From Collinsella aerofaciens (lineage in GTDB: Bacteria > Actinomycetota > Coriobacteriia > Coriobacteriales > Coriobacteriaceae): 61,809 bases of DNA. How positions within the stretch are numbered: position 1 is the first letter of the stretch; every line of letters starts with the position of its first letter. The stretch is taken from NCBI GenBank assembly GCA_008671135.1, contig RQAP01000021.1, positions 1 to 61,809 of the forward strand, given 5' to 3'. The translations under genes were made by a program, and so were the position numbers. Of this stretch, positions 25,725-35,344 are shown one piece after another. The notes beneath the pieces were generated by a model, which was not told the origin of the DNA, made no database searches, and was given only the letters and a program-made list of their open reading frames with translations.

Positions 25725-28421
25725 TTACGAGAAGTCAGCAACCTGCGAGGTCAGCGCCGCAAGGATCTCCTTGAGCTCAGCTGCACGGTCCCTCTTCTTC
25801 TGGACCACCGCAGGCGCGGCCTTGGCCACAAAGCCCTCGTTGGCCAGCGTCTTCTCGCAGCCGGCGAGCTCCTTCTGGGCAGCGGCGATCTCCTTCTCCA
25901 GACGTGCCTTCTCGGCCGAAAGATCAACCTTGCCCTCAAGCACCACAAAGACCTCGACGCCGCTGTCGACCACGGCGATGCTCGCAGCCGGCTTCTCGAC
26001 GTCGGTACCCATGACCAGCGAAGCGGTGTTGGCCAGCGGCTCGATGGTCGAGCGCAGGCTCTCGAGCTTCTCAATGTCCTCGGCACCGGCGCGCACGACC
26101 ACGTCGAGCTCGGCCTTGGGGCTCAAGCGATAACGCGAACGCGTGGCGCGGGCGGCGGAAACGACGGCGCGGCACAGCTCAAACGCGCGCTCGGCATCCT
26201 CGTCAACATACTTGGCGTAGTCGGCGGGCTCGGGCCACTTGGCGATCATGAGCGCCTCGGCGCGGTCAACGTTGCCCTCGGCATCCAGGTCGAGCACACT
26301 CGCCGGCATGTTGTCCCAGATCTCCTCGGTGACAAACGGCATGAGCGGGTGCATCAGGCGAATGGAGGTATCGAGCACAAAGATCAGGTTGCGCTGCGCC
26401 TGCAGACGGCCCTCGCCCTTCAGGCGGGCCTTGGTGACCTCGACGTACCAGTCGCAGACCTCGTTCCAGAAGAACTGCTGCACGCCGCGGGCCATGTCGC
26501 CAAAGGTGTAGTTCTCAATACCCTCGGTGACCATCTTGACGGCCTTGGCCAGGCGGCTGAACATCCAAGCGTCTGCCGGCGTCTCCACGACGGGCTCGCC
26601 GGGCGTGTAGCCCTCCATGTTCATGAGCAGGAAGCGGCTAGCGTTCCAGATCTTGGTCACAAACGACTTAGCCTGGTCGGTACGCGGGCTGTCGATAAGC
26701 TTCTTGGTCTTCTTATCGATGTTCGCATCGAACTTGACGTCCTGGTTGTTGGTGCACAGCGTCAGCAGGTTGTAGCGCATGGCATCGGCGCCGTACATGC
26801 CAATGAGGTCCATGGGGTCAACACCGTTGCCCTTGGACTTGGACATGCGGCTGCCGTCCTTGGCAAGAATCGTCGGGTAGATGACGACATCCTTAAACGG
26901 CACCTCGTCCAGGAAGTACAGCGAGCTCATGACCATGCGGGCGACCCACAACGCGATGATGTCGCGCGCGGTGACGAGCGCCGTCGTGGGATGATGGCCC
27001 TCGAGCAGCTCCGGCTTTTGCGGCCAGCCCTGCGTGGCGAAAGTCCACAGCTGCGAGCTGAACCAGGTGTCCAGCACGTTCTCGTCCTGATGCACGTGAT
27101 GACCGCCGCACTTGGGGCACACATCGGTGTCCTCGGTCAGGGCATCCTCCCAGCCGCAGTCCTCGCAGTAGAACACGGGGATGCGGTGGCCCCACCACAG
27201 CTGGCGGCTGATGCACCAGTCCTTAAGATTCTCCATCCAAGTGGTGTAGGTCTGCGTCCAGCGCGCGGGGTGGAAGGTGACCTTGCCGGAGTTGACGGCG
27301 TCGAGCGCCGGCCCCTTGAGCTTGTCGACGGCCACAAACCACTGCTCGGACAGCCACGGCTCAAGCGCGGCGTCGCAGCGGTAGCAGTGCATGACGGAGT
27401 GATCGAGGTCCTCGACGTGATCGAGCAGGTCGTGCTCCTCGAACCACTTGATGACGGCCTCGCGGCACTCGTCGCGGTTCATGCCGGTGAACTCGCCATA
27501 GCCCTCGACGACCACCGCGTGCTCATCGAAGATATTAATCTGCGGCAGGTCGTGGGCCTGACCCATGCCGTAATCGTTGGGGTCGTGGGCCGGAGTGACC
27601 TTGACGAAGCCGGAACCGAAGCTGGCATCGACGTGCCAATCCTCAAAGATGGGGATCTCGCGGTCGACGATGGGGAGCTTGACGGTCTTACCCACGAAGG
27701 CGGCCTTCTCGGGGTCCTTCGGGGAGACGGCGACGCCCGTGTCGCCGAGCATGGTCTCGGGGCGCGTGGTGGCGACGACGATGTAGTCCTGGCCGTTGAC
27801 CGGCTCGGTCAACGGGTAGCGCAGGTGCCACAGGTGGCCCTTCTCGTCCTTGTACTCGGCCTCGTCGTCCGAGATGGCGGTGGTGCAGTTGGGGCACCAG
27901 TTTACGATGCGCTTGCCGCGATAGATCAGGCCGTCGTGGTACCAGTCGCAGAACACCTTGCGCACGGCCTGGGCGTAGTCCTCGTCCATGGTGAAGCGCT
28001 CGTTGTCGAAGTCGACGGAGCAGCCCATGCGCTTGATCTGCTCGACGATGATGCCGCCGTACTCGTGGGTCCAATCCCAGCAGGCGTCGACAAACTTATC
28101 GCGACCGATCTCCAGGCGGCTGATGCCTTCGCTCTTGAGTTTCTTGTCGACCTTGGTCTGCGTAGCGATACCGGCGTGGTCGGTACCCAGCACCCAGCGC
28201 GTGGACTTGCCGCGCATGCGGGCCATGCGGATGATGGCGTCCTGGATGGAGTCGTCGGTGGCGTGACCCATGTGGAGCTTGCCGGTCACGTTGGGAGGCG
28301 GAATGGTGACGGTGCAGTCGCCCACGCCCTCACGGCGCTTGTAGTAGCCGCCGTCGAGCCACTTCTGCAGGATCGCCGGCTCGTTGGTCGACGGATCGTA
28401 GTTCTTGGGCATCTCTTCCAT
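25725..28421 (-). CDS. valS: Valyl-tRNA synthetase
   Basis: Charges tRNA-Val. The 898-residue class I synthetase has the HIGH-type motif PPPNVTGKLHMGHA, an editing CP1 domain, zinc-like pairs CEDCGW and CPKCGG, and the KMSKS-type loop DGSRMSKSKGNGVDP. It ends in the coiled-coil arm (KARLEKEIAAAQKELAGCE) typical of ValRS. The ATG at 28421 has GGGAGAG upstream. No T-box motif is visible in the leader; a long hairpin repeat lies there instead. Confidence 0.97.
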   Translation of the reverse strand: MEEMPKNYDPSTNEPAILQKWLDGGYYKRREGVGDCTVTIPPPNVTGKLHMGHATDDSIQDAIIRMARMRGKSTRWVLGTDHAGIATQTKVDKKLKSEGISRLEIGRDKFVDACWDWTHEYGGIIVEQIKRMGCSVDFDNERFTMDEDYAQAVRKVFCDWYHDGLIYRGKRIVNWCPNCTTAISDDEAEYKDEKGHLWHLRYPLTEPVNGQDYIVVATTRPETMLGDTGVAVSPKDPEKAAFVGKTVKLPIVDREIPIFEDWHVDASFGSGFVKVTPAHDPNDYGMGQAHDLPQINIFDEHAVVVEGYGEFTGMNRDECREAVIKWFEEHDLLDHVEDLDHSVMHCYRCDAALEPWLSEQWFVAVDKLKGPALDAVNSGKVTFHPARWTQTYTTWMENLKDWCISRQLWWGHRIPVFYCEDCGWEDALTEDTDVCPKCGGHHVHQDENVLDTWFSSQLWTFATQGWPQKPELLEGHHPTTALVTARDIIALWVARMVMSSLYFLDEVPFKDVVIYPTILAKDGSRMSKSKGNGVDPMDLIGMYGADAMRYNLLTLCTNNQDVKFDANIDKKTKKLIDSPRTDQAKSFVTKIWNASRFLLMNMEGYTPGEPVVETPADAWMFSRLAKAVKMVTEGIENYTFGDMARGVQQFFWNEVCDWYVEVTKARLKGEGRLQAQRNLIFVLDTSIRLMHPLMPFVTEEIWDNMPASVLDLDAEGNVDRAEALMIAKWPEPADYAKYVDEDAERAFELCRAVVSAARATRSRYRLSPKAELDVVVRAGAEDIEKLESLRSTIEPLANTASLVMGTDVEKPAASIAVVDSGVEVFVVLEGKVDLSAEKARLEKEIAAAQKELAGCEKTLANEGFVAKAAPAVVQKKRDRAAELKEILAALTSQVADFS

Positions 28422-28441
28422 ATATCTCTCCCTTGCCCATC

Positions 28442-28556
28442 GGGGAGGAATGTAGGCCCGATTTTCGCTCGGTCAAGTCCTGGCTCGCACGAAGACCACA
28501 TTAAGTGGTCTTCGGCTCGTGCGGAATCTACGAAAATCGGGCCTACATTCCTCCCC
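28442..28556. repeat. Conserved-core/variable-arm hairpin element, copy 2, in the valS leader
   Basis: The arms 28442-28467 and 28531-28556 are perfectly complementary over 26 bases. The core 28477-28525 is the inverted version of the core at 25629-25676, with GGCCAC/GTGGCC changed to GACCAC/GTGGTC so that pairing is kept. The right arm of the mRNA hairpin ends about 20 bases before the valS ribosome site. Confidence 0.85.
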
Positions 28557-28652
28557 TTAGGTATCGATTACTTCAGTCTGAATGGACTTTGCTGAGACTT
28601 TAAACAAACACACAGAATAACACAGGTAGTTGGGGTTATTGCGTATATATAA

Positions 28653-28686
28653 AATAGCCTCCGACCGCGAGTGGTCGGAGGCTATT
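28653..28686 (-). terminator. clpX: clpX intrinsic terminator
   Basis: AATAGCCTCCGACC (28653-28666) pairs with 28673-28686 as a 14-base perfect stem, 23 bases after the clpX stop. A T-rich run follows on the - strand. Confidence 0.85.
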
Positions 28687-28708
28687 TGCAAACACGTTTT
28701 AGGCTGGT

Positions 28709-30115
28709 TTACCCGTAGATGCGCTGGGGTTGTTCTTCGCCCTTTACGGAGGCTTCGGTCACGACGACCTTGGTGACGCCCTCCTCGCTGGGCAGGTCGA
28801 ACATCGTCTGCTGCAGCACGTCCTCGCAGATGGAGCGCAGGCCGCGGGCGCCGGTCTTGCGGGCAAGCGCCATACGGGCGATCTCATGCAGGGCCGCATC
28901 CTCAAACTCAAGCTCAACGTCCTCGAGCTGGAACATCTTGCGGTACTGGCGCACCACGGCGTTCTTGGGCTCGGTCAGAATCGACACCAGGTCGTCCTCG
29001 TCAAGCGCCTGCGTCTGGGTGACGACGGGCGTACGTCCCACAAACTCGGGGATCATGCCAAAGGCGTTGAGGTCCTGCGGGAGCACCTGACGCAGCAGGT
29101 CGTTCTCGTCGACCGAGGTGGGGCCGGCGATCTCGGAGTTAAAGCCCACGCCCTTGTTGCCCACGCGGTCGGCGATGATCTTGTCCAGACCCACAAAGGC
29201 ACCGCCGCAGATGAACAGGATGTTGGTCGTGTCGATCTGCAAAAGCTCCTGCTGGGGATGCTTGCGGCCGCCGGTGGGCGGAACGCTGGCCACCGTGCCC
29301 TCAAGAATCTTAAGCAGCGCCTGCTGAACGCCCTCGCCCGAAACGTCGCGGGTAATGGAGAGGTTCTCGGCCTTGCGGGCGATCTTGTCGATCTCGTCCA
29401 CGTAGATAATGCCAACCTGCGCGCGCTCAATGTCGCCATCGGCAGCATTGATGAGCTTGAGCAGGATGTTCTCCACGTCCTCGCCCACATAGCCGGCCTC
29501 GGTGAGCGCGGTGGCATCGGCGATGGCAAACGGCACCTCGAGGATGCGCGCAAGCGCCTGGGCGAGCAGGGTCTTGCCGGTGCCGGTGGGACCGAGCAGC
29601 AGGATGTTGGACTTGGCGAGCTCCACCTCATCCATATCATCGTCGAGTTGCGAGTCCAAGCCGTCGTCAAAGGCCGAAAGCGCGGCGCCGCCCTCGATCA
29701 CGCGGCGATAGTGGTTGTACACGGCCACCGACATGGCGCGCTTGGCGTCCTCCTGACCCATAACATAGGCCGAAAGCTCGTCATAGATCTCGTGCGGCGT
29801 CGGCACGTGCGTGATGACCTGGCGGTCGTCCTCGAGCTCAAAGCCCTCGGTCTCGGGGTCCACGGCGGGCTGGGATGAAGCCTGACCATGGTCGTTGAGG
29901 AAGCCCGGCAGCTTGCCGTTGCGAGCGGCGTCCATAAAGTCCGAAGCCAGCGACTCCTCAAGGATCTCGGAGCAGGCGGCAACGCACTCGTCGCAGATAA
30001 AGATGTTGGTCGGGCCCTTTACGAGGCGACGGACCTGGCCCTGCTCTTTTCCGCAGAAGGAGCAGCGGATGGGGTTGCCGTTCTCGTCAAAGTTGTCCTG
30101 CATGTTACCTGCCAT
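28709..30115 (-). CDS. clpX: ATP-dependent Clp protease ATP-binding subunit ClpX
   Basis: AAA+ unfoldase that feeds substrates to ClpP. The 468 residues begin with the zinc-binding domain CSFCGKEQ...CDEC. Walker A LLGPTGTGKT, Walker B IIYVDEIDKI and the sensor/pore sequences follow, with a late MFDLPS segment. An acidic insert (DDGLDSQLDDDMDEVE, about residue 150) precedes Walker A. It starts one base after the clpP stop, with AAGGA upstream, so the two are co-transcribed. Confidence 0.97.
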   Translation of the reverse strand: MAGNMQDNFDENGNPIRCSFCGKEQGQVRRLVKGPTNIFICDECVAACSEILEESLASDFMDAARNGKLPGFLNDHGQASSQPAVDPETEGFELEDDRQVITHVPTPHEIYDELSAYVMGQEDAKRAMSVAVYNHYRRVIEGGAALSAFDDGLDSQLDDDMDEVELAKSNILLLGPTGTGKTLLAQALARILEVPFAIADATALTEAGYVGEDVENILLKLINAADGDIERAQVGIIYVDEIDKIARKAENLSITRDVSGEGVQQALLKILEGTVASVPPTGGRKHPQQELLQIDTTNILFICGGAFVGLDKIIADRVGNKGVGFNSEIAGPTSVDENDLLRQVLPQDLNAFGMIPEFVGRTPVVTQTQALDEDDLVSILTEPKNAVVRQYRKMFQLEDVELEFEDAALHEIARMALARKTGARGLRSICEDVLQQTMFDLPSEEGVTKVVVTEASVKGEEQPQRIYG

Positions 30116-30116
30116 C

Positions 30117-30749
30117 CTAGGCGTCCTTCGCGGCGAGGTCGCGCGAGGTGACGATACGATCGATCAGGCCGTAGTCGAGGGCCTCGGCAGCGGTCAGGTA
30201 GTTGTCGCGCTCGGTATCGGCCTGGACCTTTTCGATGGGCTGTCCAGAGGCGTCGGACAGGATCTGGTTGAGCTCGCGACGGGTCTTCTTGATCTCCTCG
30301 GCCACGATCTCGATCTCGGTCTGCTGACCCTGGGCACCGCCGCTGGGCTGGTGAATCATGACCTTGGAGTGCGGCAGGCAGAAGCGCTTGCCCTTAGCGC
30401 CGGCTGAAAGCAGCACGGCGGCCATGGACGCGGCCATACCGACGCAGATGGTGGAGACCTGCGGCTTAATGAAGTTCATGGTGTCAAGAATCGCCAGGCC
30501 GGAGTAGACCTCGCCGCCGGGCGAATTGATGTAGAGCGAGATATCCTTCTCGGCATCCTGGCTCTCAAGATGCAGCAGCTGGGCAACGACCAGGTTGGCG
30601 CTGACGGAGTTGATCTCCTCGCCCAAGAAGATGATGCGGTCGTTGAGCAGGCGCGAATAGATATCGTAGCTGCGCTCGCCGCGCGGCGTCTGCTCGATAA
30701 CGTATGGCACGAGGGCGGAATCGAACTTAGCGATCATACGCATCTCCAT
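30117..30749 (-). CDS. clpP: ATP-dependent Clp protease proteolytic subunit
   Basis: Serine protease chamber working with ClpX. The catalytic Ser lies in GMAASMAAVLLSAGAKG, His in LPHSKVMIHQPSGG and Asp in ERDNYLTAAEAL. About 210 residues, the usual length. The start is ATG 30749 or ATG 30737; the latter has GGAG at good spacing, so the propeptide length is uncertain. Confidence 0.97.
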   Translation of the reverse strand: MEMRMIAKFDSALVPYVIEQTPRGERSYDIYSRLLNDRIIFLGEEINSVSANLVVAQLLHLESQDAEKDISLYINSPGGEVYSGLAILDTMNFIKPQVSTICVGMAASMAAVLLSAGAKGKRFCLPHSKVMIHQPSGGAQGQQTEIEIVAEEIKKTRRELNQILSDASGQPIEKVQADTERDNYLTAAEALDYGLIDRIVTSRDLAAKDA

Positions 30750-30783
30750 TTCTCTCTTGCGGACCAAATTGGTTCTAGATAAA

Positions 30784-30824
30784 CGTACGGTGCCCGCATG
30801 CTATGCATTGGCTGGCACCGTACG
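30784..30824 (-). terminator. Hairpin between tig and clpP
   Basis: CGTACGGTGCC (30784-30794) pairs perfectly with 30814-30824. It lies downstream of tig and just before clpP. There is no clear T-run, so it may be an attenuator or processing site between trigger factor and the protease genes. Confidence 0.5.
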
Positions 30825-30900
30825 AAGCAACCGGATAACCGGTGTATAACTTTACCCCATCACGGGCGCACGCATGCGCTCGCGGGCAAGGTGGCGAGAA

Positions 30901-32199
30901 TTACTCGGCGTCCTTGGCGGTCTCGTCGACCTCGGTCACCTTGGCGTTCTCGACCAGGTGGTCGACGGCCTTGGAGCGACGGATGGACTCGCGGACGGCA
31001 GGCATGCGGCCATCGGCGATGAACTCGGCCTTGGAAGCCTCGACGTCCTTGACGCCAGCCTTCTCGAACTCGGCGTTGACGTCGTCCTCGGTAACCTCAA
31101 TCTTGAGCTCGCGGGCGAGGGCGTCCAGAGCCAGGGACTCACGGGCAACGTCGTTGGCCTGCTTGTGCAGGTCGCCGATGAACTGCTCCATGGTCAGGCC
31201 GGAAGCCGGCAGCCAGGTGTCCAGCGTCATGCCGCGGGCAGCGAGGTTGGACAGGAAGTTCTGGCCAAGCTCCTCAAAGACGGACTGCTCGTAGTCAGCA
31301 TCCATCTCGTCGAGCTGCAGGCGCTCGGCGAGAGCGGAGACGCAACGGTTCTCCTTCTCGGCCGGGAGGCGGGAAGCCTTGTCCTGCTCGATCTCGATCT
31401 TGATGGCGTCGCGCATAGCGTCGATGCTGTCAAAGCCAAAGTCGGACTTGACGAGCTCGTCGGTGAGCTCGGGGGTGTTGCGGACCTTGATGCCCTTGAC
31501 GGTGACCTCGACGGTGTGGGTCTCGGCCTCCTCGCCCTCCTCGACCTCGTCGGTCCAGGTGACGGTCTTAACGTCGTCAACGTTAGCGCCGATCAGGGCC
31601 TCGTTGAACTCCTTGGGGTTGCTGTCGCTACCGGCGATGAGCATGCGGCCCTCGGCGGCAAAGTTGTCGGCGTTCTCGACGGCCTTGAGGTCGACGGTCA
31701 CATAGTCGTCAGCCTCGACGGCGCGACCCTCGACGTCCTCGAAGGTGGCACGGTAGTTGAGGAGCATCTCGACCTGGTTGTTGATCTCGGACTCGGTGAC
31801 CTCCGCAGGGGGCATCTCGATCTCGACGGCGTCGAAGGAGGAGAGCTCGGCAGCAGGACGCAGGGAGAACTCGACGTTGTAGGTGTAGTCCTCGTGATCC
31901 TTGGCGAGGTCGAGCTCCTTGTAGTCACCGTTCTTGGTGGGGACGATGTCCAGCTCGTTGAGGACGGCGGGCTCGTTGGCGGCGATCAGGTCGTTGGTGG
32001 CCTGAGCGAGGGTAGCCTCGGCGCCAAGAGCGGAGTCGATGACCGGACGGGGGGCCTTACCGGCGCGGAAGCCCGGGAAGCGGTACTTCTTGGCGGTGTC
32101 CTTGTAGGCCTTCTTGATCGCGGCGTCGACGTCGGCGGCCGGGATGGTGACCGTAGCGGTGAGCTTGGCGTCCTTGACGTCAGAAGCGGTGATGTTCAA
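30901..32199 (-). CDS. tig: Trigger factor
   Basis: Ribosome-bound chaperone and peptidyl-prolyl isomerase. About 432 residues. The N-terminal ribosome-binding domain contains FPGFRAGKAPRPVI (the GFRxGKxP signature), then comes a PPIase domain with VEADDYVTVDL, and a long helical C-terminal domain. The start is best placed at TTG 32199, six bases after AGGAGG; GTG 32202 is the alternative. The frame extends further upstream but would then translate the tRNA-Leu gene, so longer starts are rejected. tig, clpP and clpX are in the usual order. Confidence 0.95.
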   Translation of the reverse strand: MNITASDVKDAKLTATVTIPAADVDAAIKKAYKDTAKKYRFPGFRAGKAPRPVIDSALGAEATLAQATNDLIAANEPAVLNELDIVPTKNGDYKELDLAKDHEDYTYNVEFSLRPAAELSSFDAVEIEMPPAEVTESEINNQVEMLLNYRATFEDVEGRAVEADDYVTVDLKAVENADNFAAEGRMLIAGSDSNPKEFNEALIGANVDDVKTVTWTDEVEEGEEAETHTVEVTVKGIKVRNTPELTDELVKSDFGFDSIDAMRDAIKIEIEQDKASRLPAEKENRCVSALAERLQLDEMDADYEQSVFEELGQNFLSNLAARGMTLDTWLPASGLTMEQFIGDLHKQANDVARESLALDALARELKIEVTEDDVNAEFEKAGVKDVEASKAEFIADGRMPAVRESIRRSKAVDHLVENAKVTEVDETAKDAE

Positions 32200-32289
32200 C
32201 ACGTTCCTCCTCATACTGCCCAGCTTATCTGAGGTGCTGGTACCTTTATGCAACAAGCGTCGCGAGGGCATAAGCCGACGCGGGTGCGT

Positions 32290-32373
32290 TGGTGCGGGCG
32301 AAAGGACTCGAACCTTCACGGGAATCCCACCAGAACCTAAATCTGGCGCGTCTACCAATTCCGCCACGCCCGC
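32290..32373 (-). tRNA. tRNA-Leu (UAG)
   Basis: The 84-base sequence folds as a class II tRNA. The acceptor stem is GCGGGCG/CGCCCGC. The anticodon stem-loop CCAGA-TTTAGGT-TCTGG gives anticodon TAG. A short variable arm precedes the T arm containing TTCGAGT. The discriminator is A and the 3' CCA is encoded. Confidence 0.95.
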
Positions 32374-32512
32374 ATGAGCGCACAGACTAGGAATGATAGC
32401 AGATACGAACGGCAAGCGCACGCACACCTTTTACAGGCTCACGACCTCACCACGAGCGCAAAAGGCGGGACGAGTTGCCCCGCCCCGCCCATTACGACTT
32501 GTTCGCTAACCG

Positions 32513-35344
32513 CTACTCCCCCAGCAGGGCCTTCTCGGGCGTGATCGGCAGCGAGCGAACCTGGTGGCCGGTGGCGTGCGCCACGGCCGAGGCAACGGCG
32601 GCGAGCGGCGTGTTGATGACGACCTCGCCGATCGACTTGGCGCCAAACGGGCCCGTCGGCTCGTAGCTCGGCTCAAAGGCCACGCGAATGCTGCCGATAT
32701 CCAGGCGCGTGGGCAACTTGTAGCTCATAAAGTTGCCGGTGCGCAGGCGGCCGCGGTCGTCGTGCTCCACGATCTCATAGAGCGCGTGACCGATACCCTG
32801 GGCAATGCCGCCCTCGGCCTGGACGCGCGCGAGCGCCTCGTTGATCACGGTGCCGCAGTCGACGGCCGCCACGTAGTCCACCACGGTCACCTTGCCGGTG
32901 GCCTTGTCGACCTCGACCTCGGCAATGCCGGCCATAAACGGCGGAGGCGAAACGGGCAGGCAGGCAGAGGCATGCGAGGTGAGCGCGTCGCCGCCCTCGA
33001 TGTTCTTGACGCACAGGTTGGCAAAGTCGCGCAGCGTGAGGTAGCGGTTCTGCTCGCGCGCGGCACGCTCGTCGGACAGGCGCACGTGCTGGCCATCGAA
33101 GACCACGTCGGCGGCGTCCACGTCCCACATCTGGGCGGCCTTGGCGCAAATCTTCTCACGGAGCTCGGTCGCGGCGTTCTTGGCTGCCAGACCCGTCACG
33201 TACGTACCCGAGCTCGCGTACGAGCCGGCGTCAAACGGCGACACATCGGTGTCAACGCCGCGCACCACGATCATCGAACTCTCCACGCCCAGCTCCTCGG
33301 CGGCAATCTGCGCCAGGATCGTGTCGACGCCCATGCCGTTATCGGTGGCACCGGTGCCGATGGTAATGAAGCCGTCCTCTTCCAGGCGCATGTCGATGCC
33401 GGCGATATCCACGTTGGAGATGCCCGAGCCCTGCATGGTGAGCGCGCAGCCCAGAGCGCGCACGCGGTCGCCCAGGTCCACGGCCAACGGCTTGTCGCGC
33501 CAGCCGATCATGTCCATCGCGCGCAGCAGGCAGCGGTCGAGCGCGCAGGCGTTGAGCTTCTCGTTGTAGTACTGCGGCATGATCTCGCCCTCGCGCACGA
33601 TGTTCTTAAGGCGCAGGTCGGCGGGGTCCATGTGCAGCATGTCGGCGAGTTCGTTGACAGCGCTCTCCACGGCAAACTGGCCCTGGGTGGCACCGTAGCC
33701 GCGATAAGCGCCGCCGCGGTTGGTGTTGGTGTAGACGGCGTCCCAGCTAAAGCGGCTCGCCTTCACGTGGTTGTAGATGGGCAGGCTCTTGTGGCCCGAA
33801 AGGCCGATCGTCGTGGTGGCGTGCTCGCCGTACGCGCCGGCGTTGGACAGCGTATGTAGGTCGATGGCCGTGATGGTGCCGTCGTTCATGGCGCCCAGCT
33901 TAACGGTCATCTGCATCTGGTGGCGCGAGTTGCCCGCAGTGATGGTCTCCTCACGGGAATAGCAGCAGTAGCTCGGACGGCCGGTCTGCTGCGTCACAAA
34001 CGCAACGAAGATCTCGCAGCAGCCCGTCTGCTTGGAGCCAAAACCGCCGCCGATGCGCGGCTTGATGACCTGCACCTGCGACTGCGGAATGTCGAGCGAC
34101 TGCGCGACCATGCGGCGCACGTGGAAGGGCACCTGCGTGGAGGTGGTCACCGAGATGCGGCCGAACGCGTCGGTCGTCGCGAAGGCGCGGAAGGTCTCCA
34201 TGGGCGCGGTCTGCGTGGCCTGGCTGGTGTAGGTGCGCTCAAAGACAATGTCGCTCTGGGCGAAGGCCTCGTCCAAGTCGCCAAAGTCGCTCGTGCCGCT
34301 GCATACCAAGTTGCGCGGGACGTCGCCGCCCTGCGGGAACATAAAGGTCACGTCGCCCTCGGGGTGGACCACGATGTCGTTATCGAGTGCCTTGGTAAAG
34401 TCGAGCAGCGGCTCGAGCACCTCGTAGTCGACCTTGATGAGCTTGAGCGCCTTGTCGGCGGCCTCCTCGGTCTCGGCGGCGACAATCGCCACCTCCTCGT
34501 TTTGGTAACGCACCAGGTTCTCGAGAATCAGGCGGTCGTAGGGACTCGGCTGCGGATAGCTCTGACCGGCGATGGTAAAGCGGCGCTTGGGCACGTCCTC
34601 GTAGGTGTAGACGCCCACGACGCCCGGCACCTTCAGGGCGCGCGACGTATCGATGGAGCGGATCTTGGCGCGCGCATACGGGCTGCGCTTGAGTTTGACG
34701 ATGAGCGCGCCGGCGGGAACCAGGTCGCCCGTGTAGACGGGACGCCCCTCGAGCAGGGCCTTCGAGTCCTTCTTGGGCTGCTTGTGGGTGATCTGCTTGT
34801 ACGAGACACCGTCGCAGCTCGTGTCGTTGACGGGCAGCTCGGGCATCTCAAAGCCCACCTGCACGCCAGACTCGTTGAGGAAGCGCACGATGGCGCGCAG
34901 CTGGCTCTCGTAGCCGCTGCAACGGCAGAGGTTGCCGGCCAGCTGGCGCGAGAGCTCCTCGCGCGTGGCGACGAGGCTCGGGTCCTCCTTGGCGGCGCGG
35001 GCAAGCGCCAGCACGTTCATGATAAGGCCGGGGGCGCAAAAACCACACTGCTCGGCGCCTTCGACAGCCATCGCACGGGCCAGTGCCTCGGACTCGGCCT
35101 TGAGGCCCTCGAGCGTGGTGATGGAGCGGCCCTCAACACGGGCAGCGGGAACCGAGCAGCTTAGCACCGGGTCGCCGTCGAGCCACACCGTGCACAGACC
35201 GCAGTTGGTGGTCTCGCAGGCGCAGCGCACCGACGCGCAGCCCTGCTCGCGCAGCAGCGCAAAGAGCATGGTGTCGGGGGCAATCTGAACCTTGACCTTG
35301 CGGCCGTTGAGCGTAAAGGAAAGATCGATGAGTTTGGCAGCCAT
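32513..35344 (-). CDS. Molybdenum hydroxylase, fused iron-sulfur and Mo-binding subunit (xanthine dehydrogenase/aldehyde oxidoreductase family)
   Basis: A 943-residue fusion. Residues 1-160 carry two [2Fe-2S] clusters: the plant type in CACETTNCGLC and the second in QCGFCAPG...CRCSGY. The rest is the molybdopterin domain, with IGGGFGSKQTG and the active-site Glu region GAKSIGEVV near the C-terminus. It hydroxylates a purine, aldehyde or other heterocycle with water-derived oxygen. It overlaps the FAD-subunit stop by one base (TAATG) and has GAGGTG upstream. The substrate cannot be told from sequence. Confidence 0.88.
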   Translation of the reverse strand: MAAKLIDLSFTLNGRKVKVQIAPDTMLFALLREQGCASVRCACETTNCGLCTVWLDGDPVLSCSVPAARVEGRSITTLEGLKAESEALARAMAVEGAEQCGFCAPGLIMNVLALARAAKEDPSLVATREELSRQLAGNLCRCSGYESQLRAIVRFLNESGVQVGFEMPELPVNDTSCDGVSYKQITHKQPKKDSKALLEGRPVYTGDLVPAGALIVKLKRSPYARAKIRSIDTSRALKVPGVVGVYTYEDVPKRRFTIAGQSYPQPSPYDRLILENLVRYQNEEVAIVAAETEEAADKALKLIKVDYEVLEPLLDFTKALDNDIVVHPEGDVTFMFPQGGDVPRNLVCSGTSDFGDLDEAFAQSDIVFERTYTSQATQTAPMETFRAFATTDAFGRISVTTSTQVPFHVRRMVAQSLDIPQSQVQVIKPRIGGGFGSKQTGCCEIFVAFVTQQTGRPSYCCYSREETITAGNSRHQMQMTVKLGAMNDGTITAIDLHTLSNAGAYGEHATTTIGLSGHKSLPIYNHVKASRFSWDAVYTNTNRGGAYRGYGATQGQFAVESAVNELADMLHMDPADLRLKNIVREGEIMPQYYNEKLNACALDRCLLRAMDMIGWRDKPLAVDLGDRVRALGCALTMQGSGISNVDIAGIDMRLEEDGFITIGTGATDNGMGVDTILAQIAAEELGVESSMIVVRGVDTDVSPFDAGSYASSGTYVTGLAAKNAATELREKICAKAAQMWDVDAADVVFDGQHVRLSDERAAREQNRYLTLRDFANLCVKNIEGGDALTSHASACLPVSPPPFMAGIAEVEVDKATGKVTVVDYVAAVDCGTVINEALARVQAEGGIAQGIGHALYEIVEHDDRGRLRTGNFMSYKLPTRLDIGSIRVAFEPSYEPTGPFGAKSIGEVVINTPLAAVASAVAHATGHQVRSLPITPEKALLGE

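Noticed and set aside
32200..32427. Extended N-terminus of trigger factor
   Set aside because: The extra sequence is a translation of the tRNA-Leu gene; a good ribosome site marks the shorter start.
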